Below, piece after piece: positions 32,972 through 38,621 of a stretch of DNA of 38,621 bases. The notes below the pieces were generated by a model. That model did not search any database and had not been told where the DNA came from. It worked only from the letters and a program-made list of their open reading frames with translations. The DNA lies in the NCBI GenBank assembly GCA_016182965.1, contig JACPFM010000076.1, positions 1 to 38,621 of the forward strand, given 5' to 3'. Positions within the stretch are counted from its first letter, which is position 1. Each line of letters begins with the position of its first letter. Source of the DNA: Deltaproteobacteria bacterium. GTDB lineage: Bacteria; Myxococcota_A; Polyangia; Polyangiales; JADJMO01. Made by a program: the position numbers and the translations under genes.

Positions 32972-33505
32972 TCAGTCTTCTTCGTCGCGACGCCGCGGCT
33001 GCCCGAGCCGATCGAGGATGGCTCGCACCTCGAGCTGGACCTCGATCTCGGGGTTGCCCTTCGCCAGGTACATCTCGAGCCACTGGCGCGCGGCGTCGGG
33101 CTCGTTGCGCTGCGCGTGCGCGAGCCCGAGCGCGTGCCACGCGTCGGGGTCGTCGGGGTTCTGGCGGCGCGCCATTTCGGCCTGCTCCAGCGCCGAGCGG
33201 GAGTCGCCGAGCATGCGCAGCACGTGGCTGAGGTGCACGCGCGCTCCGAGGTACTTCGGCGACAGGACGAGGGCGGCGCGATACGCGTCGCGCGCGGCCT
33301 CGAGCTGATCGCTCTCGAACAACGCGATGCCCAGCCAGTGGTACGCGTACGGGTTCTTCGGCGAGCGCTTGATCACGTCGCGGAGGGCGAGGATGGCCTC
33401 GACGAGGTGCTGATCGTGGATCAGCTCCACGGCCTCCTCGACCTCTTCCCAGTGCTTCGCGTCGATCGGATCGACCGGCGCGGGGGGCTCGCGCGACGTG
33501 CTCAT
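32972..33505 (-). CDS. TPR-repeat protein
   Basis: The 177-residue protein is built of helical pairs matching tetratricopeptide repeats: PKNPYAYHWLGIALFESDQL, ALVLSPKYLGARVHLSHVL and NPDDPDAWHALGLAHAQRNE carry the W/G/Y/A/P spacing of the repeat. There is no signal peptide, so it is cytosolic and probably a protein-protein adaptor. The start at 33505 lacks a ribosome-binding site and follows the stop of the small basic-protein gene by 11 bases, so it may depend on re-initiation. The partner is unknown. It converges on the nucleotidyltransferase gene. Confidence 0.82.
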   Translation of the reverse strand: MSTSREPPAPVDPIDAKHWEEVEEAVELIHDQHLVEAILALRDVIKRSPKNPYAYHWLGIALFESDQLEAARDAYRAALVLSPKYLGARVHLSHVLRMLGDSRSALEQAEMARRQNPDDPDAWHALGLAHAQRNEPDAARQWLEMYLAKGNPEIEVQLEVRAILDRLGQPRRRDEED

Positions 33506-33516
33506 GCGGAAGGAAA

Positions 33517-33666
33517 TCAGCCAGCGCTCTTCTTGCTGGTCTTCTTGGTCGTGGCGGCGAGGCGCGTCTTGCGCTCGGCCACGCGGCGCGCCGCGCGCGC
33601 CTTCTTCTTCGCCTGCGCCTTGCGGCGGCGCATCTTCTCGGAGTGACGACGGTCGAACTTGCCCAT
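33517..33666 (-). CDS. Small very basic protein, 49 residues
   Basis: The product MGKFDRRHSEKMRRRKAQ continues with lysine, arginine and alanine runs and ends in a lysine/serine-rich tail; more than 40 percent of residues are basic. It is too short to have been seen by usual length limits, but it has an ideal AAGGAG ribosome-binding site 6 bases before the ATG. It lies directly upstream of the TPR gene, 11 bases apart, in one operon. Its composition resembles small ribosomal or nucleoid proteins; no named family is certain. Confidence 0.75.
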   Translation of the reverse strand: MGKFDRRHSEKMRRRKAQAKKKARAARRVAERKTRLAATTKKTSKKSAG

Positions 33667-33818
33667 GACGGCTCCTTCTCAGGGATATGGATCGGGGTCG
33701 GGGAGCCTAGTCCCCCCCCGTCGGCCTGTCACCCGCTCCCGCTTCCGCTCCCGAATCATCGACGCAACCGGGACGGCAGTAGCCCGACGGCCTACTGGCC
33801 GCGTACCCTTGCGAGCCC

Positions 33819-34250
33819 ATGAGCGACCGGTTCCAAGAGGCCTCGGCGACGATCGAAACCGTCCTTCGCAAGCTCGGGCTCGACCCCCATGCGTCCAAGG
33901 TCCGCGACGAGCCGGGCACGCGCGCGTGGGGTCTGCTCCGCGGCAGCGCGCAGGTGCTGCTCATGGTGAACGAGTCGGAGGGCGTCACCTGGGTCCGCGT
34001 GATCGCGCCCGTCGTGAAGCTGCCCGTGGAGCACCAGCGCCTCGGGTTCTTCACCCGGCTGCTCGAGCTGAACGCGCGCGCAATGCGCAACGCTTCGTTC
34101 GGGCTCCTCAACGACGGCGTCGTGGTCGTCAGCGAGCGCCCCGCCGAGGGCCTCGATGCGAACGAGGTGGAGCAGATCCTCAAACACGTCGGCGCGGTCG
34201 CCGACCACTACGACGATCTGTTCATCGCCGAGTACGGCGTCACCCGTTAG
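33819..34250 (+). CDS. YbjN-domain (type III secretion chaperone-like fold) protein
   Basis: The 143-residue protein matches the YbjN group: an N-terminal helix (ASATIETVLRKLGLDP), a central four-strand sheet with AQVLLMVNES and TWVRVIAPVVKLP, a helix FFTRLLELNARAM, then VVVVSERPAEGLD and a final helix that ends ADHYDDLFIAEYG. Proteins with this fold often act as chaperone-like helpers; the exact target is unknown. ATG 33819 has only a weak GCGAG before it. It stands alone between the basic-protein operon and the LCCL lipoprotein gene. Confidence 0.75.
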   Translation: MSDRFQEASATIETVLRKLGLDPHASKVRDEPGTRAWGLLRGSAQVLLMVNESEGVTWVRVIAPVVKLPVEHQRLGFFTRLLELNARAMRNASFGLLNDGVVVVSERPAEGLDANEVEQILKHVGAVADHYDDLFIAEYGVTR

Positions 34251-34390
34251 GGCGCCCACCGCTGAGCCAAGTCCCTGCCCGGGCCTCGCCGCGCGGCGTG
34301 AGCCGCGACCGATCTTCGCGCCCGCCGCGTTTCGGGGGTCGACGGATGCGTCGAGCCGGTGCGACGATGCCCCCTCATCGGGAGGGCTCT

Positions 34391-35425
34391 ATGACCAAGC
34401 TCCGCGTGTTCGGCTGGATGGTGGTGTCGCTTTCGCTCTGCGTCGCCTGCAAGAAGACGGAAGAGACGAAGGACGACAAGTCCGAGAAGTCCGAGAAGGC
34501 CGACAAGTCGTCGAAGAAGAAGTCCGGCGACGACGAAGAGGAGAAGGGCGACAAGCCCGAGAAGTCCGCCAAGAAGAAGGACGCGAAGGCGTGTCCGGAC
34601 AAGTACAACGCCTTCAAGGATCACGACAGCTCCGAGGAGCAGACGTGCAGCTGCGAGGCCGATCACGCGGGCGGCGGGCTGTGGGGCAGCGGCGTCTACA
34701 CCGAGGACTCCAGCCCGTGCGCCGCCGCGGTCCACGCGGGCGTGATCAAGGGCGCCGACGGCGGCACCATCACGATGAAGCACGCCAAGGGTTGCGCGTC
34801 GTACGTCGGCACGACGAAGAACGGCGTCACCAGCCATGGCTGGGGCAAATACGACGGCAGCTTCTACTTCCCCGAGAAGGGCGACGGCAAGTGCACCAAG
34901 AGCACCGCGTGCCCGGGGACGTTCAGCAGCGTTCCCAACCTCGACGACGAGACGGAGATCACCTGCGACTGCAGCGCCAACCCTTCGGGCTCGGTCTGGG
35001 GGACCCACCCCTACACGCAGGACTCGAACATCTGCGCCGCCGCGGTGCACGCAGGCGTGATCACGAAGGACGAGGGCGGCAGCGTCACCGCCAAGGCGTC
35101 GCCCGGCTGCAGCAAGTACGACGGCAGCAAGAAGAACGGCGTGACCTCGTCCGGTTGGGGGCCCTACGACAGCAGCTTCCACTTCCCGTCGAAGGGCGAC
35201 GGCGTCTGCAAGGACGTCAAGGTGGTCACCGACGCGAAGTGGAAGGTGGGCGACGCGGTCGACGCGAACTGGAACGGCGCGTGGTACCAGGCGAACGTCA
35301 TCGCGCTCGCACCGGGCAAGTACCGCGTGCACTACGTCGGCTACGCGAGCAGCTGGGACGAGTGGGTCCCCGTCTCGCGGCTGCGCGCGCGCACGTCGTC
35401 GTCGCTCAAGGGATCGGGCAAGTGA
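34391..35425 (+). CDS. Lipoprotein with two LCCL domains and a C-terminal Tudor-like domain
   Basis: The 344-residue protein starts with a lipoprotein signal (Cys20) and a 45-residue Lys/Glu/Ser linker. LCCL domain 1 spans about 68-162 (TEDSSPCAAAVHAGVI, SHGWGKYDGSFYF) and domain 2 about 174-266 (TQDSNICAAAVHAGVI, SSGWGPYDSSFHF); each has the paired cysteines and the WGxY motif of the family. Residues 282-333 form a Tudor/Agenet-like barrel (KWKVGDAVDANWNGAWYQA, then VHYVGY and WDEWV). LCCL domains are best known in extracellular animal proteins; in bacteria the function is open. GGAGGG precedes the ATG. Single gene, probably outer-membrane or periplasmic. Confidence 0.82.
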   Translation: MTKLRVFGWMVVSLSLCVACKKTEETKDDKSEKSEKADKSSKKKSGDDEEEKGDKPEKSAKKKDAKACPDKYNAFKDHDSSEEQTCSCEADHAGGGLWGSGVYTEDSSPCAAAVHAGVIKGADGGTITMKHAKGCASYVGTTKNGVTSHGWGKYDGSFYFPEKGDGKCTKSTACPGTFSSVPNLDDETEITCDCSANPSGSVWGTHPYTQDSNICAAAVHAGVITKDEGGSVTAKASPGCSKYDGSKKNGVTSSGWGPYDSSFHFPSKGDGVCKDVKVVTDAKWKVGDAVDANWNGAWYQANVIALAPGKYRVHYVGYASSWDEWVPVSRLRARTSSSLKGSGK

Positions 35426-35487
35426 TCCGCCTCTAAGTCACCGGTCGCGATCTCGGACGCCGACGTGTCGCTGCTCGCGAAGGCCCG

Positions 35488-35585
35488 GTCATCAGTCATC
35501 AGTCGTCAGTCGTCAGCTTCGAGACGGGAGACCTGCGGTTCTCGCTCACGTTCTGACTGATGACTGACGACTGACGACTGACGAC
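35488..35585. repeat. Long inverted repeat made of GTCRTCA heptamers
   Basis: The left arm (35488-35516) is four heptamers of the type GTCATCA or GTCGTCA, and the right arm (35553-35585) is their reverse complement (TGACGAC, TGATGAC units), with a 36-base loop between. The arms can pair over about 28 bases. It lies 60 bases after the LCCL gene stop, so it may act as a transcript end or as a repeat-expanded spacer; heptamer number is likely to vary. Confidence 0.75.
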
Positions 35586-35761
35586 CCAAGGCCATGCGCC
35601 ACTTCATGCGGCGACACTGTTCGAGAATCGCGAGCGGTCATCTAAGTCGAAGGTCGAAGGTCGCACGACCTCGGCCTTCGGCCGTCCGTGCCCGTGTCGC
35701 GCGGATGCACGGCCGCTGGCACGCGCTTCGCGAGCCCTCCGCCCATCGGAGGAGGAAATCC

Positions 35762-36073
35762 ATGAGGCTTCACGCGTTGATCGGCATGGCCGCGCTCGCG
35801 CTCGTCGCCTGCGAGCGGCGCGAGGGCAAGGTGATCTTCGACGAGGACGAGGCGAAGCGGCGCGCGGACGAGACCGCGAAGGAGACCGTCGAGGGCGCCA
35901 AGAACCTCGGCCAGAAGGCGAAGGAGCGCGCCGCCGAGCTGCGCGAGAAGGCCGAGCAGGAGCGGATCGAGAACGACCGCGAGCACGCTCTCCGGCAGCA
36001 GCAGCAGCTTCGGCAGCAACAGCAGAGCGGGATCGGCGGCGGCCCTCCGGCCGCCCACGACGGCGGGAAGTAA
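35762..36073 (+). CDS. Small coiled-coil lipoprotein
   Basis: The 103-residue product has a perfect lipobox (LVAC, Cys17). Most of the mature part is an alanine, glutamate and lysine-rich amphipathic helix (ETAKETVEGAKNLGQKAKE, LREKAEQERIEN) followed by glutamine runs (QQQQLRQQQQ) and a glycine/proline-rich end. GGAGGAGGAAA lies before the ATG. It may be a peptidoglycan-facing spacer or stress lipoprotein of the Lpp or YtxH sort, but no family is assigned. The 336 bases upstream hold the heptamer inverted repeat and a GGCCTTCGGCC hairpin near 35670, and no gene. Confidence 0.8.
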   Translation: MRLHALIGMAALALVACERREGKVIFDEDEAKRRADETAKETVEGAKNLGQKAKERAAELREKAEQERIENDREHALRQQQQLRQQQQSGIGGGPPAAHDGGK

Positions 36074-36075
36074 GT

Positions 36076-36120
36076 CACCGCGCTCGACGCGGTGCCCTGA
36101 TCACCGCGCGCGACGCGGTG
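36076..36120. terminator. Two copies of the same hairpin between convergent genes
   Basis: CACCGCG and CGCGGTG form perfect 7-base arms at 36076-36094 (loop CTCGA) and again at 36102-36120 (loop CGCGA), 26 bases apart. The first follows the stop of the rightward lipoprotein gene; the second lies inside the end of the leftward TIGR02757 gene. No U-tract follows, so a strong intrinsic terminator is uncertain. Confidence 0.5.
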
Positions 36121-36988
36121 CCCAGTGTCTGCAGGCCGGCTTCACGCCGCAGCCCTCGCAGCGCACCGGGTCGCGGCGCGACGGGCAGCGCTGGGCCATG
36201 CCCATGTGACAGAGCGCGAAGTCGAAGCGCACCGGGTCGCGCGGATCGATCCGGCGCAGCGACGCGGTGATCTCCTCGGCGGTGGCCCACGACGCGGTGG
36301 CGCGCTCGGTGAGCGCGAGGTTCCGCGCCAGCTTGTGGATGTGCACGTCGACCGGGACGAGGAGCCGCGACCGGTCGACGCGATCGCGCCACAGCCCGAG
36401 GTCGGCGCCGTCGGGGCCGCGCACCATCCACCGCAGGAACAAGAGCAGCCGCTTGCAGGCGCTGGCCCCGCGCGGATCGGGCAGCAGGTGGCGCGCGCTC
36501 TGGCGGCGGACGCGATCGAGCCCGCCGGCCGCGCGGATCGCGTCGACGAAGCTCGCGAGCGCCTCGCGGAAGTCCCCGTGCGCGGCGAGATCGCCGGCGA
36601 ACCGATCGCCGAGCGTGCCGTGCGCGCGCTGCACCGCGCGCGCGCCGATGATCATGCGCGCGAGGTCGTCGTCGATCCACACGCGGTGCTTCCAGCCGCT
36701 CAGGCGACGGCGCACCTCGATCGCGTCGTCGGCGACCTGCGCCGGCGAGGGACCGAGGCGCGCCAACGCGTCCGCGAGCTTCGCGCGCAGCGCGGTCACG
36801 TTGCCGAAGGCGACGGAGCTCGCGATCAACGCGACGATCTCGACGCCCTCGAGATCGCGAGGACGGCGATCGTGGTGGCGACGAACGAGCTCCACGGGAT
36901 CGGTCGCCACGCGCGCCCCGACGTCGCAGCGCGCGAGCACGCCCTCGAGGGCGGCGTGCACGGGACCGTTCGGTGCGAGGCGACTCAC
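36101..36988 (-). CDS. TIGR02757 (DUF2400) protein with endonuclease III-like cysteine cluster
   Basis: The 295-residue protein matches the TIGR02757 family: RDLEGVEIVALIASSVAFGNV near 45-64, GWKHRVW, KRLLLFLRWMVRGPDGADLG around 179-198, VPVDVHIHKLARNLAL (211-226), and FDFALCHMG. Its C-terminus has Cys268, Cys277, Cys280 and Cys286 as C-x8-C-x2-C-x5-C, close to the iron-sulfur motif of endonuclease III (C-x6-C-x2-C-x5-C), and VDVHIHKL resembles the VDTHIFRV segment with its catalytic Asp. A remote HhH-GPD DNA glycosylase relation is thus an inference; the family has no established function to my knowledge. GTG start; last gene of the RluA operon, 22 bases after its neighbour. Confidence 0.85.
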   Translation of the reverse strand: MSRLAPNGPVHAALEGVLARCDVGARVATDPVELVRRHHDRRPRDLEGVEIVALIASSVAFGNVTALRAKLADALARLGPSPAQVADDAIEVRRRLSGWKHRVWIDDDLARMIIGARAVQRAHGTLGDRFAGDLAAHGDFREALASFVDAIRAAGGLDRVRRQSARHLLPDPRGASACKRLLLFLRWMVRGPDGADLGLWRDRVDRSRLLVPVDVHIHKLARNLALTERATASWATAEEITASLRRIDPRDPVRFDFALCHMGMAQRCPSRRDPVRCEGCGVKPACRHWAPRRAR

Positions 36989-37010
36989 GCGGGCGTTCGT
37001 AGCACGCCGC

Positions 37011-37682
37011 TCAGGGCTTGGGCGGGTAGGGGAAGCTCCAGCGTTTGTCGTTCGCGCGGTCCCAGATCTCGAGCTTGTTCGGCCGATCGCTGTCGGGGAT
37101 CTTCACGTCGATTTGAACGACGAGCCCCTTCTCGTAGACCTCGGAGGCGACCGAGTCGTCGTTGATCAGCGGGAAGTCGAAGCGCACGCGCTCGACCAGC
37201 GTCGGCCCCGAGAGCAGCTCGGCGGCGAAGCGCCCGAAGCGGCGATCGACCGCGGCCTTCGTCGCGAGCTTCTCGCGCTTCACGTTCACGATCGAGACCG
37301 TCCCCTTGTCGAACTTCACCGTGAGCACGAACACCGCGTCGCTCACCAGGGGCGTCGGGTCGGGAGGGATCGGCTTGCTCGCGTCGAACAGCGGCGGGAG
37401 CGCGTCTTTCTTGGCGTCGGTCGCGGCGTCGAGCTTGGGCTTGCCCGCGTCGAAGACCGGCGGGTAGGGCGGCGCCTTCGCGTCGGGCACCTTCGCGTCG
37501 AGCGGGACGGGCGCGTCGGGCCGGAGCGCGTCGGGATGCAGCGCGTCGGGGTGCGGTGCGTCTGCCTGAGCCGGGGCCGCCGCGGGCGCCGACGAGGCCG
37601 TCGCCGACCAGGGGATGGTCGCCGCGACGACGACCAGCGCAGGCGCCGCCAGCACCACCGTCGCTCGAATCACGGTCCGCAT
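37011..37682 (-). CDS. Exported protein with proline/aspartate-rich spacer
   Basis: The 223-residue product has an N-terminal signal segment (MRTVIRATVVLAAPALVVVAA), then a low-complexity region (about 35-105) with repeated PHPDALHPDAL and PDAK units, and a C-terminal domain (about 110-223) with strand-like segments such as DAVFVLTVKFDKGTVSIV and FDFPLINDD. The start overlaps the stop of the RluA gene by 13 bases, so they are co-translated. The pairing with an RNA-modifying enzyme is probably only operon packing. Periplasmic or membrane-anchored location is likely; no family recognised. Confidence 0.75.
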   Translation of the reverse strand: MRTVIRATVVLAAPALVVVAATIPWSATASSAPAAAPAQADAPHPDALHPDALRPDAPVPLDAKVPDAKAPPYPPVFDAGKPKLDAATDAKKDALPPLFDASKPIPPDPTPLVSDAVFVLTVKFDKGTVSIVNVKREKLATKAAVDRRFGRFAAELLSGPTLVERVRFDFPLINDDSVASEVYEKGLVVQIDVKIPDSDRPNKLEIWDRANDKRWSFPYPPKP

Positions 37683-38621
37683 GCGATCGCCTCCTCGAAA
37701 CTGCCGAGCCCGAGCGCCTGCGCGAGCTCCGCGAGCTCCCGTGGGACGGGCGAGACCACCCGGATCATGCAATGGCGCGGCCGCTCGGCCACGCTTTCTC
37801 GCGCCGGGAGGTCGACCTCCACCCACGCGCAGTGCAGCGCGACGCGACCGACCGCGATCACCTTCCCGGTCGGGGCCGTGATCCGCGCGGGTCCGCCGTA
37901 GTCGCGATCACCGACGAGCGGCGCGCCCGCCGCGGCTGCGTGCACGCGAATCTGGTGCGTGCGCCCCGTCTCGGGTGCGAGCGAGAGGAGCGAGAACGCC
38001 GAACGCCCGACCGAAGAGCGCGCGACGACGCGCGCCCCTGTCGCCGAGGCCTTGCCCTGCGGCGGATCGACCGCGCGGCGCAGGCGCGGATCGCGCGCGC
38101 GGTCGATCGACCAGGTCCAGCGCACGCGATCGGGCAGCTCGCCCGCGGCGATCGCCACGTAGCGCCGTCGATAGGCGCCCGCCTCGCGCGCGCGAGAGAG
38201 CGCGTCGGCGGCCGCCGGCGTGGTCGCGAAGATCACCACGCCCGACACGTCGCGATCGAGGCGGCTGGTCGGGTGCAGCTGCTCGCGCCGCCGGCCGATC
38301 GCGCGCGCCGCGAGATCGATCAGCGTGCCGCGCGCGCCGGTGACGTCGGGGACGGTGGGAACGCCGGCAGGCTTGTCGACCGCGAGCAGGCCGTCGCCCT
38401 CGTGGAGCACGAACGGCTGGGGGAGGGCGATCTCCTCGCGCGGAGCGTGGACCAGGACCTCGGCCCCCGCGGGCACCTCGGCGAGGCCGCGCGTCACGCG
38501 CTTGCGGCCGACGAACACGCGGCCGTCGGCGATCGCCGACTCGCTCGCGCGCGCGTCGAGGCCGAGCCGCGCGAGCACCTCGGCCACCGTCGTCGCCGTG
38601 GGCGCGATCCAACGGGCGCTC
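37670..38621 (-). CDS. RluA-family pseudouridine synthase, 5' end probably outside window
   Basis: The enzyme isomerises uridine to pseudouridine in ribosomal or other RNA. It has an N-terminal S4-like RNA-binding part (ARASESAIADGRVFVGRKR), DGLLAVDKPAGVPTVP, the catalytic HPTSRLDRDVSGVVIF (Asp111 counted from GTG 38587), then LAPETGRTHQIRVHAA and GAPLVGDRDYGG. The frame stays open to the window end, and the residues upstream of the GTG (ARWIAPTATTVAEVLARLG) fit the S4 domain, so the true start probably lies beyond 38621. The exact target uridine cannot be read from sequence. It heads a three-gene leftward operon. Confidence 0.88.
   Translation of the reverse strand, partial: SARWIAPTATTVAEVLARLGLDARASESAIADGRVFVGRKRVTRGLAEVPAGAEVLVHAPREEIALPQPFVLHEGDGLLAVDKPAGVPTVPDVTGARGTLIDLAARAIGRRREQLHPTSRLDRDVSGVVIFATTPAAADALSRAREAGAYRRRYVAIAAGELPDRVRWTWSIDRARDPRLRRAVDPPQGKASATGARVVARSSVGRSAFSLLSLAPETGRTHQIRVHAAAAGAPLVGDRDYGGPARITAPTGKVIAVGRVALHCAWVEVDLPARESVAERPRHCMIRVVSPVPRELAELAQALGLGSFEEAIACGP

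Noticed and set aside
34156..35436. Long alternative frame across the LCCL gene
   Set aside because: Arg/Gly-rich with no motifs, while the other frame has two LCCL domains and a ribosome-binding site.
35500..35585. Possible CRISPR array from the short regular repeats
   Set aside because: The 7-base units are contiguous with no spacers, and the second block is an inverted copy.

Overview
The window is GC-rich chromosomal DNA that looks like a member of the Myxococcota, probably the Polyangiales. The reasons are two long cysteine-rich proteins ending in MYXO-CTERM-like sorting tails, many lipoproteins, a very large share of sensor histidine kinases, and an Rpn-type nuclease gene. The placement is an inference from protein style; no rRNA, tRNA, CRISPR array or intact mobile element was seen.

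Left part (1-6956). An Rpn-family nuclease gene runs in from the left edge. A tight leftward five-gene operon follows (5869 down to 783): a transglutaminase-like protein fused to an HxxxDxxxH helical domain, a probable lipoprotein, a four-helix membrane protein, a 122-residue soluble protein, and a large coiled-coil lipoprotein with a beta-rich C-terminus. Two start/stop overlaps and one 6-base gap suggest joint expression. I recognise no described system here, and this is the best candidate in the window for an uncharacterised envelope machine. A predicted outer-membrane barrel protein lies just upstream.

Middle part (6957-20814). This mixes signalling genes with gene debris. Two overlapping soluble histidine kinases (PAS and double GAF) have no intact response regulator. 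A frameshifted receiver-like gene, an N-terminally truncated AlbA/AAA_4-type ATP-binding gene, two Rpn tail fragments, a kinase remnant next to an IS21-like IstA fragment, an RsbT-like fragment and a beta-helix fragment all point to repeated insertion and decay. Intact genes among the debris are a BBE-type FAD oxidase, a secreted lipoprotein, and an ErcA-like iron alcohol dehydrogenase overlapping an ErcS-like PAS kinase.

Right part (20815-38621). This is orderly. Two divergent, similarly built proteins (lipobox, kelch-like repeats, cysteine-rich repeats, MYXO-CTERM-like tail) share a 260-bp intergenic region. After them come an outer-membrane-type protein, a 43-residue lysine-rich protein, GlmU, a class V aminotransferase, a small membrane protein, a small-protein/nucleotidyltransferase pair resembling a toxin-antitoxin locus, a 49-residue basic protein with a TPR protein, a YbjN-like protein, a lipoprotein with two LCCL domains and a Tudor-like domain, and a small coiled-coil lipoprotein. 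The right edge is a leftward operon of an RluA pseudouridine synthase (cut by the window end), an exported proline/aspartate-rich protein, and a TIGR02757 protein whose C-terminus carries an endonuclease III-like cysteine cluster.
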